Part shown: positions 1 to 10,151 of the stretch, in pieces
Position numbering within the stretch: position 1 is the first letter of the stretch
How the letters are laid out: each line of letters starts with the position of its first letter
Source: Rhodospirillaceae bacterium
Lineage (GTDB): Bacteria > Pseudomonadota > Alphaproteobacteria > DSM-16000 > Inquilinaceae
Assembly (NCBI GenBank): GCA_020638575.1
Contig: JACKIH010000003.1
Span: 291,501 to 355,500, forward strand
Reading direction: 5' to 3'
DNA: 64,000 nucleotides
Translations under genes and position numbers: made by a program
Notes under the pieces: generated by a model
Databases searched by the model: none
What the model was told of the DNA's origin: nothing
The model's input: the letters and a program-made list of their open reading frames with translations, nothing else

Positions 1-380
1 AGAACGTCATGCTGCCGCAGATCATCGCCGACCGGCCGAAGCGCGTGGCGCGGGAGCGGGCGAAGGAGCTGCTCGACCAGGTGGGGCTGGCGGCACGCAC
101 CAGCCATCGGCCGGCGCGCCTGTCGGGCGGCGAGCAGCAGCGCGTCGCCATCGCCCGGGCGCTGGCCAACGCGCCGGCCCTGTTGCTGGCCGACGAACCC
201 ACGGGCAACCTGGATCAGGGCACATCGGACGGCGTGTTCGCCATGCTCCAGGACCTGGTGGCCAACTCCGCCACCGGTGCGCTGGTGGCCACCCACAACC
301 TGGACCTGGCCCACCGCATGACGCGCATCGTGGAAATCCGCGACGGCCGAGTCGCCGCCGTACCGCCTGCCGCCGCCTGA
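1..380 (+). CDS. lolD: Lipoprotein-releasing ABC transporter ATP-binding protein LolD, 3' part
   Basis: The gene enters from the left edge, so its start and Walker A are missing; about 125 residues are visible. The ABC signature [15 protein letters not shown], Walker [13 protein letters not shown] and the switch histidine in VATHN are intact, so this is the C-terminal half of an ABC ATPase. LolD powers LolCE, which extracts lipoproteins from the inner membrane for delivery to the outer membrane. The assignment rests on the LolD-like stretch NVMLPQII at the window edge and on the position just upstream of dnaE, where alphaproteobacteria commonly carry lolCE-lolD. A MacB- or FtsE-type ATPase is less likely. 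A lolC/E permease gene immediately to the left would confirm it. Confidence 0.85.
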   Translation, partial: NVMLPQIIADRPKRVARERAKELLDQVGLAARTSHRPARLSGGEQQRVAIARALANAPALLLADEPTGNLDQGTSDGVFAMLQDLVANSATGALVATHNLDLAHRMTRIVEIRDGRVAAVPPAAA

Positions 381-487
381 ACTCCGGGTCGCCGGCGGCC
401 AGACGGTCGCCCGATCGGCGCTTGGTGGGTTCAGGTCAGGCGGGCAAGCCGGCATGATGGGGGAGCCCGTCGCCAAAGGTCGCCCGC

Positions 488-3400
488 ATGCCCGCCAGCT
501 TCGTTCACCTGCGCACCCATTCGGCCTATTCGCTGAGCGAAGGGGCCTTGCGCTTGAAAGACCTGGTGAAGCTGTGCCGCGGGGCCGGGATGCCGGCGGT
601 GGCGGTGACGGACACCAACAACCTATTCGGCGCGCTCGAATTCGCGCTCGCGGCGTCCGAGGCCGGTATCCAGCCCATCGTGGGGGCCGTGCTCAGCTTG
701 GCGGACGAGGCGGTGGCGGAGCCGCCCAGCCGCGCCGGCCACGCCCAGATCGTGTTGCTGGTGCAGTCGGACGCCGGCTACCGGGCGCTGATGCGCCTGG
801 TCAGCGACGCCTTTCTGCGAACCGAGCCGGGCGAGGCGCCGCACATCACCTGGAGCGCGCTGGCAGCGGGAACGGACGGGCTGATCTGCCTTACCGGCGG
901 CACCTCGGGGCCGGTGGCGCATGGGCTGCTGGAAGGCCGGCCGGCGGTGGCGGAAGCGGCACTGGCCCGTCTGCAGGCGCTGTTCCCTGGCCGGCTTTAC
1001 GTGGAACTTCAACGCCATGGCCTGGCCGATGAAGACCGCATCGAAGAAGCCTTGGTGGAGCTGGCCTACGCCCACGACCTGCCGCTGGTGGCCACCAACG
1101 ACGCCTATTTTGCCGATGCCGGCATGTACGAGGCCCACGACGCGCTGCTGTGCATCGCCGACGGCGCCTATGTGGCGGAGCCCGACCGGCGGCGGCTGAC
1201 GCCCGAACACCGGCTGAAGACGCCGTCGGAAATGCGCGCCCTCTTTGCCGATCTGCCGGAAGCGGTGGACAACACCGTGGTGATTGCCCGGCGCTGCGCC
1301 TTCATGCCCGAACGCCGCGCGCCCATCCTGCCGCATTTCCCCACGGGCGACGGCCGCAGCGAAGCCGAGGAGCTGCGCCTCCAGGCCGAGGAGGGGCTGC
1401 GCCGGCGCCTCGACACCCAGGTGTTCACCGCCGACATGGACAAGGCCCGGCGGGCGGAGGTGACCGCGGCATATTTCGAGCGCCTGGCCTTCGAGCTGGG
1501 CGTGATCGAAGCCAAGGAGTTCCCCGGCTACTTCCTGATCGTGGCGGACTTCATCCAGTGGGCGAAGCGCCACGACATCCCGGTGGGGCCGGGCCGCGGC
1601 TCCGGCGCCGGGTCGGTGGCGGCCTGGGCGCTCAGCATCACCGATCTCGATCCCATCCGCTTCGGCCTTCTGTTCGAGCGCTTCTTGAACCCCGAACGTC
1701 CGTCCATGCCGGACTTCGACGTGGATTTCTGCCAGGACCGGCGCGACGAGGTGATCCGCTACGTGCAGGAGCGCTACGGCGACGACCGCGTGGCCCAGAT
1801 CATCACCTTCGGCAAGCTGCAGGCCCGCGCGGTGCTGCGCGATGTCGGCCGGGTGCTGCAGATGCCCTACGGCCAGGTCGACCGGCTGTGCAAGCTGGTG
1901 CCCAACAACCCGGCCAAGCCGGTCACCCTGCAACAGGCGATCGACGGCGAGCCGCAGCTCCAATCGGCCCGCCGGGCTGAAGCCACCGTCGCAAAGCTGA
2001 TCGATATCGCCTTGAAACTGGAGGGTTTGTACCGTCACGCCTCGACCCATGCGGCGGGCGTGGTGATCGGCGACCGGCCGCTGGCCGACCTGGTGGCGCT
2101 CTACCGCGATCCCAAGTCGCCGATGCCCGTCACCCAGTTCAACATGAAGTATGTGGAGCAGGCGGGCCTGGTGAAGTTCGACTTCCTCGGCCTGAAGACG
2201 CTGACCGTCCTGCAGCGCGCGGTCGACCAGATGCGCCACCTCCATGGCACGGCTCCCGACCTGCAGGCCCTGCCGCTCGACGACGAAGCCACCTTCGCCA
2301 TGCTCGGCCACGGCGACACAACGGGCGTGTTCCAGCTTGAAAGTTCGGGCATGCGCGACGTGCTGCGCCGCCTGAAGCCGACCCGGTTCGAGGACATCAT
2401 CGCCCTGGTGGCGCTCTACCGTCCCGGCCCGATGGACAACATTCCCACCTTCATCGAGGTGAAGAACGGCCAGAAAGCCGCTGAATACCCTCATCCTTCC
2501 CTCCAGGGCATCCTGGAGGAAACCTACGGCATCATGATCTACCAGGAGCAGGTCATGCAGGCGGCCCAGATCCTGGCCGGCTACACGCTGGGCGACGCCG
2601 ACCTGCTGCGCCGGGCCATGGGCAAGAAGATCCAGGCGGAGATGGACGCCCAGAAGGCCCGCTTCGTCGACGGCGCCGTGGACCGCGGCGTGCAGAAGGC
2701 CCAGGCCGCCCACATCTTCGATCTGGTGAACAAATTCGCCGGCTACGGCTTCAACAAGAGCCACGCCGCCGCCTACGCCCTGGTCGCCTACCAGACGGCC
2801 TATCTGAAGGCCAACCATCCGGTGGAGTTCTTCGCCGCGTCCATGACGCTGGACCTGGGCAACACCGAAAAGCTCAACGGCTTCAAGCAGGAGCTGGACC
2901 GCCTGGGCATTCGCCTGCTGCCGCCGGACGTCAACCGCTCGGACGCGGTGTTCGCCGTGGAGCGGCTGGAGGACGGGGCGCTTGCCATCCGCTATGCGCT
3001 CGGTGCCATCAAGGGCGTGGGGGTCGAAGCCATGCGGGCTGTGGTCGCCGCGCGCGCGCAGGAGGGCGCCTTCGCCGACGTGTTCGACTTCGCCCAGCGT
3101 GTCGGCACCAAGGTGCTCAACCGCCGCCAGCTTGAAAACCTCACCCGCGCCGGCGCCTTCGACAGCCTGCAGCCCAACCGCGCGCGCCTGTTCGAGGGAC
3201 TGGACACGGTGTTGCGCCACGTCCAGGCGGCCGAGCGCGACCGCCTACAGATCGGCTTGTTCGGGGAGATGGAAACGCCCGCCTTGCCGGCGCGGCCCGA
3301 TTGGGACGCGCTGGAACGCCTGCGCGAGGAGTTCGAGGCGGTGGGCTTCTACCTCTCCGCCCATCCGCTCGACAGCTACAACCTGGCGCGGGTGAAGGCG

Positions 3401-3925
3401 AAGCTCTCCAACCAGATCGAAGCGGAGGCGGCCCGTGGCCGTACGGCGCTCAAACTCGCCGGCATCGTCGCCGCCAAGCGGGAGTCGAACACGCGCACCG
3501 GCAAGCGCATGGCCTTCGTCACCCTGTCGGACACCGCCGGACAGTTCGAGGTGACGCTGTTCACCGAGGTACTGGCCCAGTGCCGCGATCTCCTGGACAG
3601 CCACGAGCCACTGCTGGTGGCGGTGGAGGTGCAGCGCCAAGAGGACGGCTACCGCCTCACGGCCCAATCGGTCCAGTCGCTCGACCGGGCGATGGCGGCC
3701 GCCGGCTCGGAGATCGAGATCGTCGTGCAGTCGACCGAAAGCCTGCCCCACCTGAAGGCAATCCTCGACCGCCAGGGGCCCGGTCGCGCCAAGGTGCTGC
3801 TGCGCGTGCCGCTGGATTTGGGTGAGGAAGCGGAGATCAGATTGCCCCAGGCGTACGATGTTACCGCCGCCGGCCGGGCCGCCATCAAGGCCGTCGCCGG
3901 CATCGGCGATGTGCGGGAAGCATAG
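488..3925 (+). CDS. dnaE: DNA polymerase III subunit alpha
   Basis: The protein has 1145 residues, close to the usual 1150-1180 of replicative DnaE. It begins with a PHP domain ([15 protein letters not shown]), followed by the polymerase palm. Catalytic aspartates lie in PDFDVDF near residues 408-414, and the third sits in [11 protein letters not shown] near 564. Then come the fingers ([12 protein letters not shown]), a helix-hairpin-helix region ([13 protein letters not shown]) and a C-terminal OB fold ([19 protein letters not shown]). It is the chain-elongating subunit of the chromosomal replicase. An AAAGG ribosome site lies about 9 bases before the ATG. It stands alone between lolD and rpsB. 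Length and HhH-OB order fit DnaE1 rather than the mutagenic DnaE2 (ImuC). Confidence 0.97.
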   Translation: MPASFVHLRTHSAYSLSEGALRLKDLVKLCRGAGMPAVAVTDTNNLFGALEFALAASEAGIQPIVGAVLSLADEAVAEPPSRAGHAQIVLLVQSDAGYRALMRLVSDAFLRTEPGEAPHITWSALAAGTDGLICLTGGTSGPVAHGLLEGRPAVAEAALARLQALFPGRLYVELQRHGLADEDRIEEALVELAYAHDLPLVATNDAYFADAGMYEAHDALLCIADGAYVAEPDRRRLTPEHRLKTPSEMRALFADLPEAVDNTVVIARRCAFMPERRAPILPHFPTGDGRSEAEELRLQAEEGLRRRLDTQVFTADMDKARRAEVTAAYFERLAFELGVIEAKEFPGYFLIVADFIQWAKRHDIPVGPGRGSGAGSVAAWALSITDLDPIRFGLLFERFLNPERPSMPDFDVDFCQDRRDEVIRYVQERYGDDRVAQIITFGKLQARAVLRDVGRVLQMPYGQVDRLCKLVPNNPAKPVTLQQAIDGEPQLQSARRAEATVAKLIDIALKLEGLYRHASTHAAGVVIGDRPLADLVALYRDPKSPMPVTQFNMKYVEQAGLVKFDFLGLKTLTVLQRAVDQMRHLHGTAPDLQALPLDDEATFAMLGHGDTTGVFQLESSGMRDVLRRLKPTRFEDIIALVALYRPGPMDNIPTFIEVKNGQKAAEYPHPSLQGILEETYGIMIYQEQVMQAAQILAGYTLGDADLLRRAMGKKIQAEMDAQKARFVDGAVDRGVQKAQAAHIFDLVNKFAGYGFNKSHAAAYALVAYQTAYLKANHPVEFFAASMTLDLGNTEKLNGFKQELDRLGIRLLPPDVNRSDAVFAVERLEDGALAIRYALGAIKGVGVEAMRAVVAARAQEGAFADVFDFAQRVGTKVLNRRQLENLTRAGAFDSLQPNRARLFEGLDTVLRHVQAAERDRLQIGLFGEMETPALPARPDWDALERLREEFEAVGFYLSAHPLDSYNLARVKAKLSNQIEAEAARGRTALKLAGIVAAKRESNTRTGKRMAFVTLSDTAGQFEVTLFTEVLAQCRDLLDSHEPLLVAVEVQRQEDGYRLTAQSVQSLDRAMAAAGSEIEIVVQSTESLPHLKAILDRQGPGRAKVLLRVPLDLGEEAEIRLPQAYDVTAAGRAAIKAVAGIGDVREA

Positions 3926-3954
3926 CGGCTCTTCCGCGCAGCCGCCGCCCAGGC

Positions 3955-3983
3955 TTGAAATCGCGCCGGTGCACGGATATGTA
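3955..3983 (+). promoter_or_regulatory. Probable sigma-70 promoter of rpsB-tsf
   Basis: TTGAAA (3955-3960) is separated by exactly 17 bases from TATGTA (3978-3983). It lies just after dnaE and about 110 bases before the rpsB start, in the right orientation. It is one of the better -35/-10 pairs in the window and would give a leader of roughly 105 bases that contains the two hairpins at 4025-4056. Confidence 0.55.
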
Positions 3984-4024
3984 CGGGCCACTTCTCACGC
4001 GAGCACGGTTCCTCACCATGGGGA

Positions 4025-4056
4025 AACACCGTCCGGTGTTCTCGGCCCCGGCCGAG
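4025..4056 (+). promoter_or_regulatory. Tandem hairpins in the rpsB mRNA leader
   Basis: Two perfect stems sit directly back to back: AACACC-GTCC-GGTGTT (4025-4040) and CTCGGC-CCCG-GCCGAG (4041-4056). Each has six base pairs and a four-base loop. They lie between the predicted promoter and the rpsB ATG at 4096. Ribosomal protein S2 autoregulates its operon through the leader in gammaproteobacteria; whether this structure does the same here is inference. Confidence 0.45.
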
Positions 4057-4095
4057 GATTGCGCTCGCGGTGGCACAACCGGAGTGACCCGAGCG

Positions 4096-4920
4096 ATGAC
4101 GTCGCCAACCTTTACCATGCGCCAGCTTCTCGAAGCCGGCGTCCATTTCGGCCACCATACCCGGCGCTGGAACCCGAAGATGTCGCCCTTCATCTTCGGT
4201 GAACGCAACGGCGTGCACATCATCAACCTGGAAGAGACCATGCCCATGCTGGGCCGGGCGCTGGAGGCGATCCACGACGTGGTTGCCGGCGGCGGCCGGG
4301 TGCTGTTCGTCGGCACCAAGCGGCAGGCCCAGGAGCGCGTGGCCGATGCCGCCAAGCGCTGCGGCCAGTACTACGTGAACCACCGCTGGCTCGGCGGCAT
4401 GCTGACCAACTGGAAGACCATCTCGTTGTCGATCAAGCGGCTGAAGGAGATGGACGACCAGTTGAACCAGAACGATCTGGGCTTCACCAAGAAGGAACTG
4501 CTCCAGAAGCAGCGCGAACGCGACAAGCTGGAGCGCGCGCTGGGCGGCATCCGCGACATGGGCGGCCTGCCCGACATGCTGTTCATCATCGACACCAACA
4601 AGGAAGCGATCGCGGTACAGGAGGCCAACAAGCTCTCCATTCCGGTCGCCGCGGTGATCGACAGCAACTCCGATCCCACCGGCATCGCCTTCCCGATCCC
4701 CGGCAACGACGATGCGCTGCGGGCGATCGAGCTGTATTGCGAGCTGGTGGCGGGTGCGGTTCTCGGCGGCATCGAGACGGAGATGGTGGCCTCCGGCACC
4801 GATATCGGCGAACTCGACACGCCGGCTGCCGAGATCGCTGCGGACGACGGCGACGCTGCCGCCGCACCTGAGGTTGCCGCGGCCGAAGGCGCGCCGGCCA
4901 CCGAACAGGCCAGCGCCTGA
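4096..4920 (+). CDS. rpsB: 30S ribosomal protein S2
   Basis: From the ATG at 4096 the product is 274 residues and begins [20 protein letters not shown], the conserved S2 N-terminus. An in-frame TTG at 3955 exists, but it is the -35 box of the likely promoter and would add an unconserved 47-residue extension. A GGAG lies about 11 bases before 4096. The S2 core is complete ([43 protein letters not shown]). The last ~30 residues are an Ala/Asp/Glu-rich tail absent from the 241-residue E. coli protein but common in alphaproteobacteria. S2 is needed for late 30S assembly and S1 binding. The gene heads the rpsB-tsf-pyrH-frr cluster. Confidence 0.96.
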   Translation: MTSPTFTMRQLLEAGVHFGHHTRRWNPKMSPFIFGERNGVHIINLEETMPMLGRALEAIHDVVAGGGRVLFVGTKRQAQERVADAAKRCGQYYVNHRWLGGMLTNWKTISLSIKRLKEMDDQLNQNDLGFTKKELLQKQRERDKLERALGGIRDMGGLPDMLFIIDTNKEAIAVQEANKLSIPVAAVIDSNSDPTGIAFPIPGNDDALRAIELYCELVAGAVLGGIETEMVASGTDIGELDTPAAEIAADDGDAAAAPEVAAAEGAPATEQASA

Positions 4921-4941
4921 TCTGAGCAGCCTACCGACGAC

Positions 4942-4966
4942 CCGGCGGCGGACGCTCCGCCGCCGG
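4942..4966 (+). other. Strong hairpin in the rpsB-tsf spacer
   Basis: A perfect 11-bp GC-rich stem (CCGGCGGCGGA / TCCGCCGCCGG) encloses a three-base CGC loop, 21 bases after the rpsB stop. No T-run follows, so it is not a standard intrinsic terminator. It may mark partial termination, an RNase processing site or 3'-end protection of rpsB mRNA, lowering or uncoupling tsf expression. A second short palindrome (CGGCCA-C-TGGCCG) lies farther into the same spacer. Confidence 0.5.
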
Positions 4967-5020
4967 TGACCCACGCCCACAAACCGGCCACTGGCCGCAC
5001 CGAAAAACGGGGACGAGACC

Positions 5021-5947
5021 ATGGCGCACATCACGGCCAGTCTGGTGAAGGAGCTGCGCGACAAGACCGGCGCCGGCATGATGGACTGCAAGAAGGCCCT
5101 GGCGGAGAGCGACGGCGACATTGAAGTGGCGGTGGACTGGCTGCGCAAGAAGGGCCTTGCGGCTGCCGCCAAGAAGGCTGGCCGCACCGCGGCGGAAGGT
5201 CTGGTCGGCGTCGCCACCTCCGGCACCGCCGGTGCGGTTGTGGAGGTGAACTCCGAAACCGACTTCGTCGCCCGCAACGATACCTTCCAGACCTTCGTGG
5301 CAACCCTGACGGAGTTGGCGCTCGGCGTCGACGGCGACCTGGAAGCCCTGAAGGCGGCGGCCTACCCCGGCACCGGCCGCACGGTGGCGGAAGAGACCAC
5401 CCACCTCATCGCCACCATCGGCGAGAATATGGGCGTGCGCCGCGTTGCCCACATCACCGTGCCGGCCGGCGTGGTGGCGAGCTATGTGCACAACGCTGTC
5501 GCCCCCGGTCTTGGCAAGATCGGCGTGATCGTCGGCCTGCAGACCGAAGGCGATGCAGAGAAGGCGGCAGCGCTGGGCCGCCAGATCGCCATGCACATCG
5601 CCGCAGCCCGCCCCGAAGCGGTCTCGACCGACGAGGTGGACGCCTCGGCGCTCGATCGCGAGCGCGCTGTGCTGACCGAACAGGCCCGCGCCAGCGGCAA
5701 GCCGGAGAACATCATCGAGAAGATGGTCGAGGGCCGCCTGCGCAAGTACTACGAGGAAGTGGTGCTGCTGGAGCAGACCTGGGTGATCGACGGCGAGACC
5801 AAGGTGTCCAAGGTGCTGGCCGCAGCGGCCAAGGATCTGGGAGCGCCGGTGACGGTGACCAGCTTCGCCCGCTTCAACCTGGGCGAGGGCATCGACAAGG
5901 GCGAAAGCGACTTCGCCGCGGAAGTGGCAGCGACGCTGGGCGGTTGA
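5021..5947 (+). CDS. tsf: Translation elongation factor Ts
   Basis: The product has 308 residues, normal for alphaproteobacterial EF-Ts. The N-terminal UBA-like domain begins [16 protein letters not shown] and carries the conserved MMDCKKAL. The core has [10 protein letters not shown], which contacts EF-Tu and helps eject GDP. EF-Ts is the nucleotide exchange factor of EF-Tu. The gene follows rpsB after 100 bases that contain a strong hairpin, and it precedes pyrH by a short gap, so it is probably cotranscribed with rpsB at a reduced or separately controlled level. Confidence 0.97.
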   Translation: MAHITASLVKELRDKTGAGMMDCKKALAESDGDIEVAVDWLRKKGLAAAAKKAGRTAAEGLVGVATSGTAGAVVEVNSETDFVARNDTFQTFVATLTELALGVDGDLEALKAAAYPGTGRTVAEETTHLIATIGENMGVRRVAHITVPAGVVASYVHNAVAPGLGKIGVIVGLQTEGDAEKAAALGRQIAMHIAAARPEAVSTDEVDASALDRERAVLTEQARASGKPENIIEKMVEGRLRKYYEEVVLLEQTWVIDGETKVSKVLAAAAKDLGAPVTVTSFARFNLGEGIDKGESDFAAEVAATLGG

Positions 5948-5980
5948 GCGGCCATGCCGGAAGCGCAGGAGCGCAACGCC

Positions 5981-6718
5981 ATGGCGAATGAAACCCAACC
6001 GACCGCTTCCTACCGCCGCATTCTCCTGAAGGTGTCCGGTGAGGCGCTGATGGGGACGGGCGACTACGGCATCGATCGCGACACCGTCGACCGCATCGCC
6101 GCCGAAATTGCCCGCACCCACAACGAGGGCTACGAGATCTCCGTCGTCGTCGGCGGCGGCAACATCTTCCGCGGCGTCTCGGCTGCCGCCCGCGGCATGG
6201 AGCGCGCAGCAGCCGATTCCATGGGCATGCTGGCCACCGTCATCAACGCGCTTTCGCTGCAGAACGCGCTGGAGAAGCAAGGTGTGGCCACGCGGGTGCA
6301 GTCGGCCATCTCCATGTCCAGCGTGTGCGAGCCCTATATCCGCCGCCGCGCCGTGCGGCACATGGAAAAGGGCCGGGTGGTGATCTTCGCCGCCGGCACC
6401 GGCAACCCCTTCTTCTCCACAGATACGGCCGCAGCCCTGCGGGCGGCGGAAATGAATTGCGATGTGATCGTCAAGGCCACCCAGGTGGACGGCGTGTACG
6501 ACGCCGATCCGCGCAAGGTGGTCGAGGCCAAACGCTACGAGCGGCTGACCTATATGGAGGTACTGGCGCGCGATCTCCGCGTGATGGATCATTCCGCCAT
6601 TTCGCTGGCACGGGAGAACCATATTCCCGTGATTGTCTATGCGATCCACGAAGACGGCGCCTTGGCGCGGGTTCTCCGCGGCGAGGGGCGCTATACGATC
6701 ATCTGCGAAAGGAGTTGA
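5981..6718 (+). CDS. pyrH: UMP kinase
   Basis: The enzyme phosphorylates UMP to UDP in pyrimidine synthesis and is typically a GTP-activated hexamer of the amino-acid-kinase fold. Motifs are [13 protein letters not shown] at the N-terminus, [10 protein letters not shown] for substrate binding, and DADPRKV near the C-terminal third. The ATG at 5981 is chosen because AGGAG lies nine bases upstream and MANETQ gives a normal length of 245 residues. An ATG at 5954 would add nine residues without a clear ribosome site. It lies between tsf and frr, with only four bases before frr. Confidence 0.94.
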   Translation: MANETQPTASYRRILLKVSGEALMGTGDYGIDRDTVDRIAAEIARTHNEGYEISVVVGGGNIFRGVSAAARGMERAAADSMGMLATVINALSLQNALEKQGVATRVQSAISMSSVCEPYIRRRAVRHMEKGRVVIFAAGTGNPFFSTDTAAALRAAEMNCDVIVKATQVDGVYDADPRKVVEAKRYERLTYMEVLARDLRVMDHSAISLARENHIPVIVYAIHEDGALARVLRGEGRYTIICERS

Positions 6719-6722
6719 CGGT

Positions 6723-7280
6723 ATGGCCGAACCGGATCTGAGCGACATCGTCAAGCGGATGGACGGTGCATTGAAGGCGCTGGGCCATGAATTCGCGGGG
6801 CTGCGCACCGGCCGGGCTTCGGCCGGACTGCTGGAGCCGGTGATGGTGGAAGCCTATGGCGCGCAGATGCCGCTGTCCCAGGTGGGTACCATCGGCGTGC
6901 CGGAACCGCGCATGATCACCGTGCATGTCTGGGACAAGTCGGCGGTGAAGGCGGTGGAGAAGGCGATCCGCGATGCCGGCCTAGGCCTCAACCCGCAGCC
7001 CGACGGCCAGGTGGTGCGCGTGCCGATCCCCGAGCTCAACGAGGAGCGCCGCCGCGAGATCCTCAAGATCGCCGGCAAGTACACCGAGCAGGCCAAGGTG
7101 GCTGTGCGCAACGTACGCCGCGACGGCATGGACATGCTGAAGCGCATGGAGAAGAGTGGCGACATCTCAGAAGACGAACACAAGATGTGGGCGGACGAGG
7201 TGCAGAAGCTGACCGACGAACACATCAAGAAGATCGACGATGCCGCCGAATCGAAGGAAAAGGATATCCTTCAGGTCTGA
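6723..7280 (+). CDS. frr: Ribosome recycling factor
   Basis: The ATG at 6723 yields exactly 185 residues, the standard RRF length. It is preceded by an AAGGAG site that overlaps the end of pyrH. Family landmarks include [39 protein letters not shown] and the C-terminal helix [18 protein letters not shown] works with EF-G to split post-termination ribosomes. It sits four bases downstream of pyrH and so is translationally close to it. Longer in-frame starts exist but run back into pyrH. Confidence 0.97.
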   Translation: MAEPDLSDIVKRMDGALKALGHEFAGLRTGRASAGLLEPVMVEAYGAQMPLSQVGTIGVPEPRMITVHVWDKSAVKAVEKAIRDAGLGLNPQPDGQVVRVPIPELNEERRREILKIAGKYTEQAKVAVRNVRRDGMDMLKRMEKSGDISEDEHKMWADEVQKLTDEHIKKIDDAAESKEKDILQV

Positions 7281-7347
7281 CCCCAGCCGTAGCGCATACG
7301 ATCGTTCCCGCCGCCACGGCGATGGCGCGCCCAACCCGCAGGTAGAC

Positions 7348-8061
7348 ATGTCGGTCGCACCGCCCCGCCACATCGCCATCATCATGGACGGCAACGGCCG
7401 TTGGGCACGCGCCCGCGGGCTGCCGCGGCACTTCGGCCACCGCAAGGGCGTGGAAGCCCTGCGCCGCACCATCGAGGCGGCGGCCGATCTGGGCATCGCC
7501 AACCTCACCCTGTTCGGCTTTTCCACGGAGAATTGGCGGCGTCCGGCCTCGGAGGTTCAGGAGCTGCTGGGGCTGATGCGCCGCTACCTCAGCTCCCACG
7601 TGGCGGAGCTGTGCGAGAACGGCATCCGCCTGCGCGTGATCGGCGAACGCCAGGGCTTTAGCCGCGACCTGGCCGGCCTGATCGAGCGGGCCGAGGAGTT
7701 GACCCGCAACAACCGCCGGCTCGTCCTCACCGTGGCGCTCAACTACGGCGCCCGGCGGGAGTTGACGCTGGCCGTTACCCGGCTGGTGGAGGAGGCAGCG
7801 GCCACCGGCAAGGCGCCGCTGATCGACGAGGCGGCCATCTCCGCCCGCCTGTTCACCCACGATCTGCCCGACCCGGACCTGGTCATCCGCTCCAGCGGCG
7901 AACAGCGGCTCAGCAACTTCCTGCTGTGGCAGTCCGCCTATGCCGAACTGGTGTTCGTCGACACCCTGTGGCCCGATTTCGGCCGGGCTGACCTGGAATA
8001 CGCGCTCAGCGAATACGGCCGGCGCGACCGCCGGTACGGCGCCGTCGTCACCGGTGAATAG
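7348..8061 (+). CDS. uppS: Undecaprenyl diphosphate synthase (cis-prenyltransferase)
   Basis: The product condenses isopentenyl units onto farnesyl diphosphate to make the C55 carrier used for peptidoglycan and O-antigen. The catalytic aspartate is D14 in HIAIIMDGNGRWA. Other family motifs are HRKGVEALR, LTLFGFSTENWRR and, near the end, DPDLVIRSSGEQRLSNFLLW with the ELVF...WPDF tail. The ATG at 7348 gives 237 residues. An in-frame ATG at 7240 overlaps frr and adds 36 unconserved residues. The 3' end overlaps the cdsA start by eight bases. Confidence 0.95.
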   Translation: MSVAPPRHIAIIMDGNGRWARARGLPRHFGHRKGVEALRRTIEAAADLGIANLTLFGFSTENWRRPASEVQELLGLMRRYLSSHVAELCENGIRLRVIGERQGFSRDLAGLIERAEELTRNNRRLVLTVALNYGARRELTLAVTRLVEEAAATGKAPLIDEAAISARLFTHDLPDPDLVIRSSGEQRLSNFLLWQSAYAELVFVDTLWPDFGRADLEYALSEYGRRDRRYGAVVTGE

Positions 8062-8884
8062 ACTCACCAACCTCCAGGCCCGGATTGCGACGGCATTCGT
8101 GATCGGCCCCCTGGCGATCGGGGCCGCCTGGCTGCATCACGCCACCTGGGTGGCGCTGATCGCGGTCGCCGTGGCGGCGGCCGGCCGGGAATGGGCGCGC
8201 ATGATGCTGCCGGCTGCCGCCCTGCAGATTACGGTCCGTCTGGGCCTGGGTCTGGTGGCTGCCGCCGTGGTCGCCGCGCTCTTCGGGGCCTGGTGGGGCC
8301 TCGGCGTGCTGGTGCTGGCGGCAGCTCTTGGCTGGCTGCCGCTGCCCCTACCGCTGCCGGGTGGCGGGCAGCGGGGTCAACTCGTGTTCGGCCCGCTGGC
8401 TTGGGGGCTTCTCTACCTTGGCCCTTCGGCCGTGGCGCTGGTGTGGCTGCACGCCCAGCCGGGCATTGGGCTGACCCTGGTGATCTGGGTTCTGGTGGTG
8501 GTCTGGACCACCGACATCGGTGCCTATGCCAGCGGCCGCAGCATCGGCGGCCCCCGCTTGTGGCCGGCCGTCAGCCCGCGCAAGACCTGGGCCGGCTTCG
8601 TCGGCGGTCTGGTGCTGGGGGCAGTCGGCGGCTTGCTGGTGCGCCGGCTCGCCGTGGGCGATGTCTCGCCGGCGGTGGTGGCGGTGGCCTTCGCCATCTC
8701 CCTGGCCGCACAGGCAGGCGATCTTCTGGAATCGGGGATCAAGCGTCGGCATGGCGTGAAGGACACCGGGGGACTGTTACCCGGCCATGGCGGCGTGCTA
8801 GACCGGCTCGATGGCTTGTTCGTTGCCGCACCGGTGTTCGCCATGATCCATGCCATGGCTGGAGAGGACCTGAGATGGCAGTGA
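8054..8884 (+). CDS. cdsA: Phosphatidate cytidylyltransferase (CDP-diglyceride synthase)
   Basis: A GTG start at 8054 overlaps the uppS stop by eight bases and gives 276 residues ([15 protein letters not shown]). The protein is strongly hydrophobic, with about seven to eight membrane segments. It ends with the CDS signature: [18 protein letters not shown] followed by LDRLD. It converts phosphatidic acid and CTP to CDP-diacylglycerol, the branch point for phospholipids. The next gene, dxr, starts inside its last codons, so uppS-cdsA-dxr are translationally coupled. A start farther upstream in the same frame lies wholly inside uppS and is rejected. Confidence 0.94.
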   Translation: MNRLTNLQARIATAFVIGPLAIGAAWLHHATWVALIAVAVAAAGREWARMMLPAAALQITVRLGLGLVAAAVVAALFGAWWGLGVLVLAAALGWLPLPLPLPGGGQRGQLVFGPLAWGLLYLGPSAVALVWLHAQPGIGLTLVIWVLVVVWTTDIGAYASGRSIGGPRLWPAVSPRKTWAGFVGGLVLGAVGGLLVRRLAVGDVSPAVVAVAFAISLAAQAGDLLESGIKRRHGVKDTGGLLPGHGGVLDRLDGLFVAAPVFAMIHAMAGEDLRWQ

Positions 8885-10062
8885 GCCTTGCCGAGGCCGA
8901 AACCGTCCGTACCGTCGCCATCCTCGGGTCGACCGGCTCCATCGGCACCAGCACGTTGGACCTGATCTCGCGCCACCGCGACCGCTTCCGTGTGGCGGCC
9001 CTCACTGCCCATCGCAGCGTTGAGCGGCTGGCCGAACAGGCGCGCCAGGTGCGCCCGGACCTGGCGGTGATCGGCGATCCCGGCCTTTACGGTGCATTGC
9101 GCGCGGCCCTGGAGGGCACCGGCATCGAGGTGGCGGCCGGCCCCGATGCGGTGGTGGAAGCGGCCTGCCGCCCGAGTGACATGGTGGTGGCCGGCATCGT
9201 CGGCGCCAGCGGCCTGCGCTCCACCCTGGCGGCGGCGGCCCGCGGCGCCATGGTGGCTTTCGCCAACAAGGAATGCCTGGTGTGCGCCGGCGACCTGATG
9301 GTGGAGCATGTGCGCACCCACGGCGCCACCCTGCTGCCGGTGGACAGCGAACACAATGCCATCTTCCAAGTGCTGGACGTGGCCGGCCGCGACCACCTGA
9401 GCCGGCTGATCCTCACCGCGTCGGGGGGGCCGTTCCGCACCTGGCCGCGTGAGCGCATGGCCGCGGCGACGCCGGAGCAGGCGGTCGCCCACCCCACCTG
9501 GGATATGGGCGCGAAGATCTCGGTGGACAGCGCCACCATGATGAACAAGGGCCTGGAAGTCATTGAGGCGGCACATCTTTTCGGTGTCGACGAAGGGATG
9601 ATCGACGTGGTGGTGCACCCCCAGTCGGTGGTGCACAGCCTGGTGGAGTACGACGACGGTTCGGTGCTCGCCCAACTCGGTTCGCCCGACATGCGTACGC
9701 CGATCGCCTACGCGCTGGCCTGGCCGCGGCGCATCACCACGCCCAGCCAGCGCCTCGACTTGGCGCGCGTCGGCGCATTGACCTTCGAGGCGCCGGATGC
9801 CAACCGCTTCCCGGCCCTGCGGCTGGCGCGAGCGGCCTTGCGCGAAGGGCGGGGAGCGCCCACCGTATTGAACGCTGCCAATGAGGTTGCGGTGGCGGCA
9901 TTCCTCGACCGCCGGATCGGCTTTCTCGACATCGCCGAGGTGGTGGAAGCCGCACTCGCCCACACCGAGCATGCGCCGCCGGCCAGCATTGAGGATGTGG
10001 AGGCCATCGACGCGGCAGCACGCCGGGACGCCGAGGCGGAAGTTGGCCGCCGCCGGGCCTAG
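8875..10062 (+). CDS. dxr: 1-deoxy-D-xylulose 5-phosphate reductoisomerase
   Basis: This is the second step of the MEP isoprenoid pathway, an NADPH-dependent rearrangement to 2-C-methylerythritol 4-phosphate. The ATG at 8875 overlaps cdsA by ten bases and gives 395 residues. The N-terminal nucleotide-binding loop is [14 protein letters not shown]. Metal and substrate residues are in [11 protein letters not shown], the flexible loop [11 protein letters not shown] and [13 protein letters not shown]. ispDF at 53825-54994 provides later steps of the same pathway, and uppS in this cluster uses the product. Confidence 0.96.
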   Translation: MAVSLAEAETVRTVAILGSTGSIGTSTLDLISRHRDRFRVAALTAHRSVERLAEQARQVRPDLAVIGDPGLYGALRAALEGTGIEVAAGPDAVVEAACRPSDMVVAGIVGASGLRSTLAAAARGAMVAFANKECLVCAGDLMVEHVRTHGATLLPVDSEHNAIFQVLDVAGRDHLSRLILTASGGPFRTWPRERMAAATPEQAVAHPTWDMGAKISVDSATMMNKGLEVIEAAHLFGVDEGMIDVVVHPQSVVHSLVEYDDGSVLAQLGSPDMRTPIAYALAWPRRITTPSQRLDLARVGALTFEAPDANRFPALRLARAALREGRGAPTVLNAANEVAVAAFLDRRIGFLDIAEVVEAALAHTEHAPPASIEDVEAIDAAARRDAEAEVGRRRA

Positions 10063-10151
10063 CCGGCCGGCAACGGTCGACCAGGACACGCCGACCGGGA
10101 GGGCCGAGGCCGTAGGGCCAAAACGACGTAGCGACAACGACTAAGGTAGCG

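Noticed and set aside
623..3220. Long 865-codon minus-strand reading frame opposite dnaE
   Set aside because: It mirrors dnaE codon structure in GC-rich DNA, has no recognisable domain and lacks a ribosome site; dnaE is certain.
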